From Cellulomonas chengniuliangii (GTDB lineage: Bacteria > Actinomycetota > Actinomycetes > Actinomycetales > Cellulomonadaceae), in contig NZ_CP101988.1 in the NCBI RefSeq assembly GCF_024508335.1, forward strand, positions 558,001 through 622,000: a DNA stretch of 64,000 bases. The letters are read 5' to 3'. Position 1 is the first letter of the stretch, and every line of letters starts with the position of its first letter. The notes under the pieces were generated by a model, which was not told where the DNA came from, did no database searches, and saw only the letters and a program-made list of their open reading frames with translations. Made by a program: the position numbers and the translations under genes. Of the stretch, positions 40,626 to 49,626 are shown in pieces.

Positions 40626-41195
40626 TCAGCCGGCGGTGGGGGAGGCCGTGGGCGTCGGCTCGGCGGACGGCGCCTCCGTGGCCTCGGCCGTGGGCGTCGC
40701 GGAGGGCGACGGCGAGGCGGTGGGCACCAGGTCGGCGTACTCGGAGAGCGTGCCGTCCAGGACGGGCACGAAGATCGACTCGGCCCCGGCAGCGCCGGTG
40801 CTCAGCACGAGCGGGACGGCGGCGCCGGGAGCACCCGGGGAGGTGAAGGTGACGATGTCCCCGCTGGACCCGCCGAGCAGCACCGTGGCGCCTGCCGCGA
40901 CCGGGACGGCCGCCAGCTCGACGTCGTCCTCGGTGCTCAGTGTGACGGTGAGGTCATCGCGGCCGGCGTTGGTGAAGGCGCCCTGCAGCGCGCCCTCCTC
41001 GCCCTCGCCCGCGGTGATGATCAGCAGGTTCTGCGCCGTGACGTCGCCGAGGGTCGCGCGCACGCCGTCCGAGGCGGCGTAGTCCATCTGGGTGGTGATC
41101 GTGTTGGTGGCCGAGCACCCGGCGAGACCCGCGCTCACCAGCGCGACAACGCCCGCCAGGGCGAACCGGCGACGGACGGACGAGACGCGGACCAC
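40626..41195 (-). CDS. predicted lipoprotein, unknown function
   Basis: A 189-residue secreted lipoprotein: basic start VRVSSVRRRF, hydrophobic core and lipobox LAGC. The mature domain (about residues 28-150) looks like a small beta-sandwich with NLLIITAGEGEEGALQGAF and VTFTSPGAPGAAVPLVL. The last 30 residues are a Pro/Ser/Thr/Ala/Glu tail that may span the cell wall. GTG 41195 has GAGGAG 5 nt upstream. It is divergent from carD; similar lipoproteins next to carD occur in other actinobacteria, function unknown. Confidence 0.8.
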   Translation of the reverse strand: MVRVSSVRRRFALAGVVALVSAGLAGCSATNTITTQMDYAASDGVRATLGDVTAQNLLIITAGEGEEGALQGAFTNAGRDDLTVTLSTEDDVELAAVPVAAGATVLLGGSSGDIVTFTSPGAPGAAVPLVLSTGAAGAESIFVPVLDGTLSEYADLVPTASPSPSATPTAEATEAPSAEPTPTASPTAG

Positions 41196-41378
41196 GGTGA
41201 CTCCTCGGGGCAGGGCGATGGGGCGGTTCGGGCGAAGCGCGTGGACGACCCGGGACGAAGGTCACCCAGGCACAGCCTAGTGGTGTGCCGCACCTGTCCC
41301 GGCCCCTGTACACGCGCGCGTCGCGTGACCTGCGGAAATGTGCTCGAGACGGCCGAGGAGGCCCATTTTCACCCGTGA

Positions 41379-41384
41379 TAAGAT
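41379..41384 (+). promoter_or_regulatory. -10 box (TAAGAT) of carD
   Basis: TAAGAT in a locally AT-rich stretch, about 30 nt before the carD ATG, giving a short leader with AAAGGGG. Confidence 0.5.
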
Positions 41385-41412
41385 GGATCTCCGCGAAAGG
41401 GGACACCTGCAG

Positions 41413-41895
41413 ATGACTTTCACTGTTGGGGAGACCGTTGTCTACCCGCACCACGGTGCAGCGCTGATCGAAGAGATCAAGACGAGGACCATCCGCGGCG
41501 AGGACAAGCTCTACCTCAAGCTCAAGGTCGCCCAGGGTGACCTCACGATCGAGGTCCCGGCTGAGAATGTGGACCTCGTGGGGGTGCGTGACGTGGTCGG
41601 CCAAGAGGGCCTGGACCGCGTATTCGAGGTGCTTCGTGCGCCTTACACCGAAGAGCCGACGAATTGGTCGCGCCGTTACAAGGCCAATCTTGAGAAGCTC
41701 GCCTCAGGCGATGTCATCAAGGTCGCCGAGGTTGTGCGCGACCTTTCTCGGCGGGATGCCGACCGCGGCCTCTCGGCCGGTGAGAAGCGGATGCTCGCCA
41801 AGGCCCGGCAGATTCTCGTCTCGGAGCTCGCGCTGGCTGAGCACACCGAAGAGGAGAAGGCCGAGGCGATCCTCGACGAGGTCCTCGCGTCGTAA
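41413..41895 (+). CDS. carD: RNA polymerase-binding transcription factor CarD
   Basis: Essential actinobacterial factor that binds the RNA polymerase beta subunit and stabilises open complexes, notably at rRNA promoters. The 160-residue protein has the Tudor-like polymerase-interaction domain ([19 protein letters not shown]) and a helical DNA-binding part with [16 protein letters not shown], whose W85 is the tryptophan that wedges into the minor groove. An earlier in-frame ATG (41383) falls inside the -10 box and is not used. Its codon use is less GC-rich at third positions than neighbours. It precedes ispD-ispF as in mycobacteria. Confidence 0.96.
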   Translation: MTFTVGETVVYPHHGAALIEEIKTRTIRGEDKLYLKLKVAQGDLTIEVPAENVDLVGVRDVVGQEGLDRVFEVLRAPYTEEPTNWSRRYKANLEKLASGDVIKVAEVVRDLSRRDADRGLSAGEKRMLAKARQILVSELALAEHTEEEKAEAILDEVLAS

Positions 41896-42043
41896 CTCTG
41901 GCGCACCTCGTGCCTACGGGAACTGTGGCGTCGGCGATCGTGGCCACGAGAGCCATCGCACCTCGTCACCCTCGCGCGCGTCGCTGTGCGGCCGGAAGGC
42001 CGCCGGCGGCGCGCGCTGACGTGCGCCCGTCGGGAGGCCCTCG

Positions 42044-42868
42044 GTGAGCGTCGCGGTCATCGTCACCGCCGCGGGCAGCGGAAGCAGGCTCGGGCACGCG
42101 CTGCCCAAGGCGCTCGTGCCGCTCGGCGGGATACCGCTGGTCGTCCACGCCGTGCGGGCCATGGTGGAGGGGGCCGCGGCCTCGGTGCTGCCTGCCGAGC
42201 GGCTCGACCGGGTGGTCGTGACCGCTCCGCCTGACCGCCTCCAGGACTTCCGCGACGCGCTCGACGAGGCAGGGCTCGTCGCGCACGGGGCCGAGGCCCG
42301 GGTGGAGGTGGTTCCCGGGGCCGGCACCCGCCAGGGCTCGGTGGACGCCGGGCTGGCCACGCTGCCGCCCGAGGTCGACGTGGTGCTCGTCCACGACGCG
42401 GCCCGCGCGCTCGTCCCCCCGGACGTGGTGCGCGCGGTGCTCGCCGCGGTCCGCGCCGGGCACCGCGCGGTGGTCCCCGCACTGGCGGTCACGGACACGA
42501 TCAAGCGTGTCACGGCGTCCGGCGCGGACGGCAAGGAGGGTTGGCCGGTGGTGGAGACTGTGCCGCGCGAGCAGTTGCGCGCCGTGCAGACCCCCCAGGG
42601 GTTCAGCCGCGGGCTGCTGGCGCGCGCCCACGACGCGGGACGCCTGCGGGCGCACGACGAGGCGGCGGCCGTCTCCGACGACGCCGGGCTGGTCGAGGCC
42701 CTCGGAGAACCCGTGTGGGTTGTCCCCGGGCACGCCGACGCCGTCAAGATCACCACGCCGTGGGACCTGGCCGTCGCCGAACTCCTGCTCGCCGGGCGGG
42801 GACCGACCGCCCTGAGCCAGCCAAACCAGCCAAGCCAGCCAAGCCAGCCACAGGACGGAACCCGATGA
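42044..42868 (+). CDS. ispD: 2-C-methyl-D-erythritol 4-phosphate cytidylyltransferase
   Basis: Third step of the MEP isoprenoid pathway: transfers CMP to methylerythritol 4-phosphate. The 274-residue product has the nucleotide-binding start [33 protein letters not shown], and late RAVQTPQGF and [17 protein letters not shown] 42044 has a GGGAGG site. The C-terminus carries four copies of a 9-bp repeat encoding a Gln-Pro tail beyond the normal fold. The stop overlaps ispF (ATGA). Confidence 0.94.
   Translation: MSVAVIVTAAGSGSRLGHALPKALVPLGGIPLVVHAVRAMVEGAAASVLPAERLDRVVVTAPPDRLQDFRDALDEAGLVAHGAEARVEVVPGAGTRQGSVDAGLATLPPEVDVVLVHDAARALVPPDVVRAVLAAVRAGHRAVVPALAVTDTIKRVTASGADGKEGWPVVETVPREQLRAVQTPQGFSRGLLARAHDAGRLRAHDEAAAVSDDAGLVEALGEPVWVVPGHADAVKITTPWDLAVAELLLAGRGPTALSQPNQPSQPSQPQDGTR
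42815..42850 (+). repeat. four tandem 9-bp repeats at the 3' end of ispD
   Basis: Four copies of AGCCAGCCA (the second begins AA), encoding SQP/NQP repeats in the IspD C-terminus. In-frame and likely variable in number. Confidence 0.8.
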
Positions 42869-43398
42869 GCGCGCCCGACCTCCCGATGCCCCTGCCCCGG
42901 ACCGGTGTCGGCGTCGACGTGCACGCGTACGCCGAGTCGCCCGAGCCCGGGGCCGTGCTGCACCTGGCTGGGCTGGCCTGGCCCGGGGAGCGGCCGCTCG
43001 AGGGGCACTCGGATGCTGATGTGGCGGCCCACGCAGCCGCCGACGCGCTGCTGTCCGCCGCCGGGATCGGCGACCTGGGCAGCAACTTCGGCACGTCGGC
43101 GCCGGAGTGGCGGGGCGCGGCGGGCACGGCGCTGCTCTCGGAGGCGGCGCGACGGGTCCGCGACGCCGGCTTCGTGATCGGCAACGTCGCCGTCCAGGTC
43201 ATCGGGAACAAGCCGCGACTGGGACCTCGCCGCGACGAGGCGGTCGCGGCGCTGTCCCGCGCCGCCGGGGCCCCGGTGAGCGTGTCGGCCACCACGACCG
43301 ACGGGCTGGGGCTGACGGGCCGGGGCGAGGGGGTCGCCGCGATCGCGACCGCCCTGGTGGTCGCGGTCGCGCGCCCTACCGGCGCTCAGGCGGACTGA
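42865..43398 (+). CDS. ispF: 2-C-methyl-D-erythritol 2,4-cyclodiphosphate synthase
   Basis: Fifth step of the MEP pathway, releasing CMP to form the cyclic diphosphate. The 177-residue trimeric-type protein has zinc ligands D18 and H20 (GVGVDVHAY) and H56 ([17 protein letters not shown]), and late [23 protein letters not shown] overlap with ispD. In mycobacteria cysS follows; here about 11 kb of other genes intervene. Confidence 0.95.
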   Translation: MSAPDLPMPLPRTGVGVDVHAYAESPEPGAVLHLAGLAWPGERPLEGHSDADVAAHAAADALLSAAGIGDLGSNFGTSAPEWRGAAGTALLSEAARRVRDAGFVIGNVAVQVIGNKPRLGPRRDEAVAALSRAAGAPVSVSATTTDGLGLTGRGEGVAAIATALVVAVARPTGAQAD

Positions 43399-43501
43399 CG
43401 GGCTAGCCCGCCCGCGGGCCCCCGGGCGGGAAGCGTTCCCCGCCTCCATTCGCCTGACAGGTCTCGCATATGCGGGCAAATGTCGGGTACCGTCCCCGTT
43501 C

Positions 43502-43807
43502 GTGACGACGACGCACCGCCCACCGCCCCGTGCGGACTCCCGAGTGGGAGCGCTCGGAGGGCCTACCGGCCCCACGCCCACCGGTGAGCTGCGGAGCCAG
43601 CCCTCGGCGCTGCCGCGGCGCGAGGGGCCACCCCGGGTGCGGCTGCGGGTGCGCATCCCGGTCGACGTGCTCGAGGCGACGATCACGGGCCTGACCGAAC
43701 TCGACGAGCACCAGCCCGCCGTCCTCACCCCGCAGGCCGTCGCCGCCGCCCCGCCGCCGTCGGACGACCACCTGGCCCGGCTCCGCGAACGGCCCGCCGA
43801 GCACTAG
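43502..43807 (+). CDS. small hypothetical protein
   Basis: A 101-residue, proline- and arginine-rich protein with one structured-looking stretch (RVRLRVRIPVDVLEATITGL). No family was recognised. A -10-like TACCGT (43488-43493) lies 8 nt before the GTG, supporting a leaderless gene. Its TAG stop overlaps the stop codon of the convergent oxidoreductase in the shared sequence CTAG. Confidence 0.5.
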   Translation: MTTTHRPPPRADSRVGALGGPTGPTPTGELRSQPSALPRREGPPRVRLRVRIPVDVLEATITGLTELDEHQPAVLTPQAVAAAPPPSDDHLARLRERPAEH

Positions 43808-44742
43808 GGGATCAGCACCAGCTTTCCCCGAGGATGACCGCCGCGGCTGTCCGAGTGCGCGCGGCCGGCGTCCTCGAGTGGATAGGTGCGGCTCACGATG
43901 ACGTCGAGCACGCCCTCGTCGGCGAGCCGGGCCAACCGGGAGCGGGCGGCGTCGCGGATGTCGTTCCCCGGGTCTGCGCCCGCGCCGGCTCCCAGGGTCG
44001 CGATGCCCAGCTCCGCGGCCCGGGCGACGCCGGCGATCGTCGCGATCCGGCTGCGGTCCTCCACGAGGGCGACCGACGCGTCGAGGGCCTCGTCCTCGCC
44101 CACGGTGTCGAGGGCGGCGGTGAACGGGCCCGTCTGCGCGGTGATCGCCTCGAGGCGGTCGAGCAGTCCCGGACCGTAGGCCACCGGATGGGCGCCCAGC
44201 TGGCGCAGGTCGTCGTGGGAGGCAGGGCTGGCCGTGGCCACGACCCGCGCCCCGGCGAGCGCCGCGAGCTGGACCGCGAGCCGCCCCACACCGCCGGACC
44301 CGCCGTGCACCAGCACGACGTCGTCGGGTCCCACCCGGGTGGCGGCGAGCAGGTGGACGGCGGCGGCGCCCGAGAGCAGCAGCCCCGCGGACTGTGCCCA
44401 GCTGAGCCCGGCGGGCCTTGGCGCGAGGACCCGTGCGGGGACGACGAGCCGTTCGGCGTAGCCGCCCGCCACTGGCCAGGCGATCACCTCGTCCCCGACG
44501 GCCTGCTCGACGCCGGGGCCGGCCTCCAGGACGACGCCCGCGACCTCGTAGCCCAGTCGCATCGGCAGACGGGAGGGGTCCGTGCCCCAGAGGCCGGAGT
44601 ACCTCTTCCAGTCGGCGGGGTTGACCCCGGCGGCCCGCACCTCCACCAGCGCCTCGCCAGGGCCGGGCGGGGATTCCTGCGCCTCGACGACCGCGAGGGC
44701 CTCCGGCCCGCCGTACGCCTGGGCCACCACGACTCGACTCAT
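43804..44742 (-). CDS. zinc-type alcohol dehydrogenase-like quinone oxidoreductase (MDR family)
   Basis: A 312-residue NADPH-dependent medium-chain reductase of the quinone oxidoreductase group, which lacks zinc. The N-terminal half has EVRAAGVNPADWKRYSGLWG and LGYEVAGVVLEAGPGV; the nucleotide-binding motif is LVHGGSGGVGRLAVQLA. The cysteine ligands of zinc dehydrogenases are absent. The substrate is unknown; a reduced quinone or enone is usual. First gene of the accessory block between ispF and cysS. Confidence 0.85.
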   Translation of the reverse strand: MSRVVVAQAYGGPEALAVVEAQESPPGPGEALVEVRAAGVNPADWKRYSGLWGTDPSRLPMRLGYEVAGVVLEAGPGVEQAVGDEVIAWPVAGGYAERLVVPARVLAPRPAGLSWAQSAGLLLSGAAAVHLLAATRVGPDDVVLVHGGSGGVGRLAVQLAALAGARVVATASPASHDDLRQLGAHPVAYGPGLLDRLEAITAQTGPFTAALDTVGEDEALDASVALVEDRSRIATIAGVARAAELGIATLGAGAGADPGNDIRDAARSRLARLADEGVLDVIVSRTYPLEDAGRAHSDSRGGHPRGKLVLIP

Positions 44743-44830
44743 GGCTCAGGCAAGCATGGGGTGGCGCGTCATGTCGCGCGCGGTCCGCCGACTGGTCCTT
44801 CCCGCCCTGCTGGTCGGAATCGGCCCTGGG

Positions 44831-46159
44831 TCAGCGCACGGCGCCGAGGACGCGGTCGGTGTAGGCGTTCGCGAACGCGCCCTCCGGGTCGGCCTTGGCG
44901 CGCACCGCGCGGACGTCGTCGAACCGCGGGTAGAGCTCGGCGAGGCGTGCGGCGTCGAGCCAGTGCAGCTTGCCCCAGTGCGGCCGGCCGTCCACCTGCG
45001 CCATGACGCGCTCCACCGCCTGGAAGTACCGCCGGTAGGGGAGCCGCAGGTACTGGTGGGCGGCGATGTACGCGGTGTCGCGGCCGTGGGCCGTCGAGAG
45101 CCAGACATCGTCGGCGGCGGCGAAGCGGACCTCGAGCGGGAACGGGATGTTGTCTCCCGAGGCACGCGTCCACGCGTCGATCTCGTCGAGCACGTCGCGC
45201 ACCCGCTCCCGGGGGATCGCGTACTCCATCTCGCGGAAGCGGACGCGTCGGGGGGAGGCGAACACCTCGTGCGACGGAGCGGTGTAGGTGCGGGCGCTCA
45301 GGGCGCGGGAGGCGATGCGGTTGATGCGGGGAGTGAGGCTCGGCGCCGCGGCGGCGAGCCGGTTGGTGGCAGCGAACACCCCGTTCGACAGCAGCTCGTC
45401 GTCGACCCATCCGCGGACGGGGTGCAGGCGGGACCCCGGGTCGGACTGCGCGCGGTTGTTGGCCTTGGTCAGGGCCCGCCGAGTGTGCGGGAACCAGTAG
45501 AACTCGAAGTGGTCGTTGCCGTCGACGAGCCCGTCGGGGCCGTCCAGGCGGTCGAGCACCTCGTCGAGGGGCAACGGCGCCTCGACGGCGCGCAGCTCGA
45601 AGGCGGGCACGGCCTCGAGCGTGATCGCCGTCAGGACGCCCACGCTGCCCAGGCCCAGCCGCGCGACCTCGAAGAGCTCGGGGCGGTGCTCGCGGGACGC
45701 CTCGACGATCTCACCGTCGGCGGTCACCAGCCGCACCCCGACCACCTGCGCGCTGAGGCCGCCGAGCCGTGCGCCCGTGCCGTGGGTGCCGGTCGAGATG
45801 GCGCCGGCGATGGTCTGCCGGTCGATGTCGCCGAGGTTGCGCATCCCGAGGCCGCACGCGGCGAGCACCCGGTTCAGGGTGTGCAGGCGGATGCCGGCGC
45901 CGACGGTCACGTGCGCCGTGCCGTCGGGCCGCGGGTCGACGCGCTCGACCGTGCTGAGCGCGTCCATGCGCACCTGGATGCCGTCCGTGACGGCGGCGCC
46001 GGTGAACGAGTGGCCGGCGCCCACGGCCCGCACGCGTAGCCCGTCCCGCGATCGGACGACGGATGCCAGCTCGTCCGGGTCCCGCGGGCTGACCACCCGG
46101 GCAGGCCTCGCCGACTCGGTGCGCGCCCAGTTCTGCCAGAGGTGGTCCTCCGTGCCCAT
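44831..46159 (-). CDS. D-arabinono-1,4-lactone oxidase-type FAD oxidoreductase
   Basis: A 442-residue VAO-family flavoprotein oxidising sugar lactones or sugar alcohols. N-terminal FAD-binding domain with VGAGHSF, where H50 is the usual site of covalent FAD, then GDIDRQTIAGAISTGTHGTG. The C-terminal ALO domain has the hallmark GRPHWGKLHWLDA. The start is the ATG at 46159, 6 nt after a GAGGA site; the ATG two codons earlier is too close to it. It is divergent from a TetR gene with an inverted repeat in between, so it is the likely target of that repressor. Confidence 0.88.
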   Translation of the reverse strand: MGTEDHLWQNWARTESARPARVVSPRDPDELASVVRSRDGLRVRAVGAGHSFTGAAVTDGIQVRMDALSTVERVDPRPDGTAHVTVGAGIRLHTLNRVLAACGLGMRNLGDIDRQTIAGAISTGTHGTGARLGGLSAQVVGVRLVTADGEIVEASREHRPELFEVARLGLGSVGVLTAITLEAVPAFELRAVEAPLPLDEVLDRLDGPDGLVDGNDHFEFYWFPHTRRALTKANNRAQSDPGSRLHPVRGWVDDELLSNGVFAATNRLAAAAPSLTPRINRIASRALSARTYTAPSHEVFASPRRVRFREMEYAIPRERVRDVLDEIDAWTRASGDNIPFPLEVRFAAADDVWLSTAHGRDTAYIAAHQYLRLPYRRYFQAVERVMAQVDGRPHWGKLHWLDAARLAELYPRFDDVRAVRAKADPEGAFANAYTDRVLGAVR

Positions 46160-46195
46160 GCTCATCCTCAGACCTTCATTCTGGGCGGCCGTCCA

Positions 46196-46220
46196 AGTCA
46201 AGTGCCTGTTTCCCTTGACT
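46196..46220. promoter_or_regulatory. inverted repeat between the lactone oxidase and TetR genes
   Basis: AGTCAAG (46196-46202) and CTTGACT (46214-46220), 11 nt apart. Both arms contain TTGACT, a good -35 on each strand, so a dimeric repressor bound here would block both divergent promoters. Confidence 0.5.
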
Positions 46221-46316
46221 ATTGTCATGACCGCCGTTGAAATGAGGCGAGGGGGCGCGTGGATGCTGTTCGCACTGGCCGGTGCGAGACCACGCGGCGG
46301 ATTCCGGGGGGAAACC

Positions 46317-47018
46317 ATGAATCGCTTGCCAGTCGCCGAGAGGCGCGAACAACTCATCGAGGCCGCCCTGGCCGTGGCCAGCAGGGCTGGGATCGACGCA
46401 GCCACCGTGCGAGCCGTCGCCGCCGAGGCGGGCGTCTCGCTGGGCGTGGTCCACTACTGCTTCCAGGACAAGGACGAGCTGCTGCGCGCAGTGGCCGCCG
46501 CCATCACCGCGCAGAACCTCGCGATGTCGCAGGCCGCGATCCCTCCGGACGCGGACCTGGCCACGGTGCTCGAGCTCGCAGTCGAGGGCCTGTGGCGCGG
46601 CATCCGGGACAACCGCGGGGCCCAGCTCCTCAGCTACGAGCTCACCACCACGTCCCTGCGCCACTCCGAGCTCAACCAGGTGGCCAGCGACCAGTACCGC
46701 GGCACCTGGGGCGCCGTCGAGTTGTTCCTCGAGCGCATCGAGCATGGGGCCCAGGTGAGCTGGTCGGTTCCCCGGTCGAGCCTCGCGCGCACCCTCGTCG
46801 CCACCGTGGACGGCTACGCCCTCGCGTGGCTCGTCGACGGTGACGAGGAGGCCGCGATCGACGGACTGCACCGCTTCGCGCGCTACCTCGCCACCCAGAC
46901 GGCGCAGTTCGCCCCGGCGGTCGAGGAGCAGCCGCTCGCGACGCCCCCTGCCACCGTCCAGCCCGTCGACGGTCCGGTGCTACCCGGGGTCGTGGAGCCC
47001 GTGAGCACTCCCGCGTGA
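46317..47018 (+). CDS. TetR-family transcriptional regulator
   Basis: A 233-residue repressor. The N-terminal helix-turn-helix is in RREQLIEAALAVASRAG and AGVSLGVVHYCFQDKDELL (about residues 8-55), and the rest is the helical ligand-binding domain (TetR_C6/BetI-like). The C-terminal 25 residues are proline-rich. ATG 46317 follows GGGGGGA. It overlaps the MFS gene (GTGA), so it probably controls that exporter and the divergent oxidase. Confidence 0.88.
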   Translation: MNRLPVAERREQLIEAALAVASRAGIDAATVRAVAAEAGVSLGVVHYCFQDKDELLRAVAAAITAQNLAMSQAAIPPDADLATVLELAVEGLWRGIRDNRGAQLLSYELTTTSLRHSELNQVASDQYRGTWGAVELFLERIEHGAQVSWSVPRSSLARTLVATVDGYALAWLVDGDEEAAIDGLHRFARYLATQTAQFAPAVEEQPLATPPATVQPVDGPVLPGVVEPVSTPA

Positions 47019-48265
47019 CCGCGGACCCCGGCGGCTCGCGCGACCCGCTGCTGCCGGCTGGCGCCCGTTCGGCCCGACGCGCTGTCGCGGGGGCCTTCGG
47101 CGCCCAAGGGCTGGCATACGCGGTGCTCGTCGCGAGCCTGCCGGGGTTCAAGGACCGATTCGGAATCGACGACGGCGTCGTCACCATCGTCACGCTGGGC
47201 ATCTGCCTGATGGCCGGAGCCGGCACCGTCGTCGCCGACCGTCTCGCCCGCGGCCCAGGCAGCAGGACGGTGCTCGTCGCGGGCCTCGGCACGGCCGCCG
47301 TCGCGGTGCTGGTCATCGCGCTCGCCCCGGGGCGGGCAGTGTTCTTCGGCGGCTTCGCGCTGTACGGGCTGGCGCTCGGCCTCGTCGACGCCGGGACCAA
47401 CATGCAGGCCGTGGCCTTGCAGCGGGTGTACGGGCGGAGCATCCTCACCAGCTTCTACGCGGCGTGGTCCGCTGCGGCGATCGCGGGCGCGTTGGTGGTG
47501 GTCGCCTACGAGGTGCTCGACATCTCCCAGCAGGCCGCGATCCCCGTCGTCTCCGTCGTGGTCGCAGTGATCGCGCTCGGTGTGCGGCGCGACGGGTGGC
47601 GCGCCGGTGACGTGCCGATCGGACCGACCGCTGCCGAGCGCAGCGCCGCCCGAGCGGTGCCGTGGTCCGCCGTCCTCGTGCTGGGCGCCGCTGTCGTCGC
47701 CTACTTCGTGGTGGACTCGGCCGCGCAGATCTGGAGCGCGATCTACCTGAGCGACGGCCTGCTGGCGAGCAGCAGCCTGGCGCCCACCGGCCTCGCGGTG
47801 TACCTCGCGATGACGCTCGTCTCACGGCTCGCGGGAGATCTGGCCGTCCGCCGCTGGGGGCGCGTCGCCGTGGTCCGCGCCGCCGGCCTGATCGGCGCCG
47901 CCGGGCTGCTCGGCGTGGTCCTCGCGCCTGGGCCGGCCGTGGCCGTGGCCGGCTTCGGCCTCACCGGCCTGGGCCTCGGCGCCATCGCCCCACTCTGCTT
48001 CGCCGCCGCGGGCTCGCTCGCGCCCGAGCACGCGGACGCCGTGGTGGCCCGGCTCAACGGCTTCAACTATGTCGGCGCCGTGCTCGGCGGGGTGCTGGTG
48101 GGCGCCGTCGGCACCGGGGCCTCGCTGCGGATCGGCTTCGCGGTGCCGCTGCTGCTCGCGATCGTCATCGTCGTGCTGGCCCCGCACTTCGGCACGCGCC
48201 CGGGCTCGGAGGACTCTAGGCACGCACGACAGCGGCCGCTCCCCCCGGCACGAGCCGAATGGTGA
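47015..48265 (+). CDS. MFS transporter
   Basis: A 416-residue major facilitator with about twelve hydrophobic segments; the loop after segment 2 reads ADRLARGPGSRTVL, a weak version of motif A. YGLALGLVDAGTNMQAVAL is reminiscent of the FucP/YbjJ-type group. The substrate is unknown. Translationally coupled to the TetR gene. Confidence 0.82.
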   Translation: MTADPGGSRDPLLPAGARSARRAVAGAFGAQGLAYAVLVASLPGFKDRFGIDDGVVTIVTLGICLMAGAGTVVADRLARGPGSRTVLVAGLGTAAVAVLVIALAPGRAVFFGGFALYGLALGLVDAGTNMQAVALQRVYGRSILTSFYAAWSAAAIAGALVVVAYEVLDISQQAAIPVVSVVVAVIALGVRRDGWRAGDVPIGPTAAERSAARAVPWSAVLVLGAAVVAYFVVDSAAQIWSAIYLSDGLLASSSLAPTGLAVYLAMTLVSRLAGDLAVRRWGRVAVVRAAGLIGAAGLLGVVLAPGPAVAVAGFGLTGLGLGAIAPLCFAAAGSLAPEHADAVVARLNGFNYVGAVLGGVLVGAVGTGASLRIGFAVPLLLAIVIVVLAPHFGTRPGSEDSRHARQRPLPPARAEW

Positions 48266-48277
48266 CGGGCTGTCGAG

Positions 48278-48364
48278 ATGCCGGGGCCCGCCGTCCTCGT
48301 GCTCACCACCCCGACCGACGAGATCTCGCCTGACATGGCGATCGCGATAAGAGAGGCAGACTGA
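48278..48364 (+). CDS. 28-codon small ORF coupled to the first ATP-grasp gene
   Basis: An ORF of 28 codons beginning MPGPAVLVLTTPTDE and ending AIREAD. Its TGA overlaps the ATG of the following ligase (TGATG). The sequence 'VLVLTTPTDEISPDMAIAI' looks like a beta-strand plus helix, as at the N-terminus of some ATP-grasp ligases, so it could be a remnant of one, a coupling ORF or a tiny peptide. No ribosome site is obvious. Low certainty that it is made. Confidence 0.35.
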   Translation: MPGPAVLVLTTPTDEISPDMAIAIREAD

Positions 48365-49626
48365 TGACCCTCCTGATCCTGCACACCCGCACCGCGAGCC
48401 GACGCAAGCACTTCGCCAAGGCCGTGGAGACCGCGCACGCGCTCGGCCACCGGGCGATCGTCGTGGTCGAGGAGCCCAGCTGGGAGGGCGAGTACGTCGA
48501 CGAGGTGTACACCGCGCCCACGGGTGACCTCCGGGCGACCGTCGCCCGCTGCGTGGAGATCTCGCAGCTCGAGCCCGAGCCCATCGCGGGCGTGATCGCG
48601 TTCGTCGAGCACAGCGTCCCGACTGCCGCGGCCGTCGCCGCCGAGCTCGGGCTGCCGTCGATCTCCGTGGACACGGCCGAGAAGAGCCGCGACAAGCTGA
48701 GCATGCGTCAGGCGTTCGAGAAGGTCGGCATCTCCCAGCCGCGCTTCGCGCTCGCGTCCACGGTCGAGGAAGCCCTCGAGGCGGCGGAGTCGGTCGCGTA
48801 CCCGCTCGTGATGAAGCCGATCATCGGGGGCGGCAGCATGTTCGTGCGCCGGGTCGACACGCCGGAGGAGCTCGCGGAGCACTTCGAGGACATCCGCGAG
48901 GGCGCCTGGGCCGGTTTCGACTACGACCCCCTCTTCATCCTCAAGTCGAAGTACTCGGAAGGGATCCTCCTCGAGGAGTTCCTGCCGGGGAACGAGATCA
49001 GCGTCGAGAGCTACGTGCAGGACGGCGTGACGACCGTCGTCGCCGTGCACGACAAGCCGACGCCGATGGACGGACCCTTCTTCGAGGAGACCTTCTACGC
49101 GACGCCGACGGTGCTCGCCGGTGCGACGCTCGCCAAGGTCGAGGAGTACACCGCGCTCGCCCACCAGGGCCTCGACATCGCCCAGGGTGCGACGCACACG
49201 GAGTTCCGGGTAGCCCCGTCGGGTGAGCCGTACATCCTGGAGACCGGTGCGCGCCTGGGTGGCGGACCCGTCTACCAGAGCGTGCTGCTCTCGACGGGCG
49301 TCGACATGGTCGAGGTCCTCACGAAGGTCGCCCTGGGCGAGGTGGCGGACGTGTCCGTGGACCCCGCGCGGGTGCGCCACGTCGGCTTCTCCCTGCACTT
49401 CGGCGAGCAGCCGGGCGAGCTCGCCGCCGTCGAGGGCATCGACACCCTCGAGGACCGGGACGACGTCGCGGAGGTCATGATCTACGGCAAGGTCGGCGAC
49501 CAGATCGACGTGCCGCCGCGCGTGTGGCAGGCACAGGGTCACGTCCTGTTCACCGGCGACTCGCGTGAGGAGATCGTCCGGAAGCAGCGCGAGGTCAACG
49601 AGACGCTCCGGTTCCGGGTGCGGTAG
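48364..49626 (+). CDS. ATP-grasp domain ligase, L-amino-acid ligase (BacD/DdaF-like)
   Basis: A 420-residue ATP-grasp enzyme, expected to activate a carboxylate as acyl phosphate and join it to an amine. The N-terminal domain begins MTLLILHTRTASRRKHFAKA; the ATP-grasp core has AEKSRDKLSMRQAFEKVGI, YPLVMKPIIGGGSMFVRRV (phosphate loop), ILLEEFLPGNEISVESYV and the metal-binding HTEFRVAPSGEPYILETGAR. The order matches the free-standing amino-acid ligases that make dipeptides such as bacilysin. A GAGAGG site precedes the ATG. It ends in TAG, after which the same frame stays open for another 70 codons. Confidence 0.82.
   Translation: MTLLILHTRTASRRKHFAKAVETAHALGHRAIVVVEEPSWEGEYVDEVYTAPTGDLRATVARCVEISQLEPEPIAGVIAFVEHSVPTAAAVAAELGLPSISVDTAEKSRDKLSMRQAFEKVGISQPRFALASTVEEALEAAESVAYPLVMKPIIGGGSMFVRRVDTPEELAEHFEDIREGAWAGFDYDPLFILKSKYSEGILLEEFLPGNEISVESYVQDGVTTVVAVHDKPTPMDGPFFEETFYATPTVLAGATLAKVEEYTALAHQGLDIAQGATHTEFRVAPSGEPYILETGARLGGGPVYQSVLLSTGVDMVEVLTKVALGEVADVSVDPARVRHVGFSLHFGEQPGELAAVEGIDTLEDRDDVAEVMIYGKVGDQIDVPPRVWQAQGHVLFTGDSREEIVRKQREVNETLRFRVR

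Noticed and set aside
49624-49626. TAG read as pyrrolysine
   Set aside because: No pyl genes are visible and actinobacteria do not normally use pyrrolysine. Readthrough or gene decay are simpler explanations.
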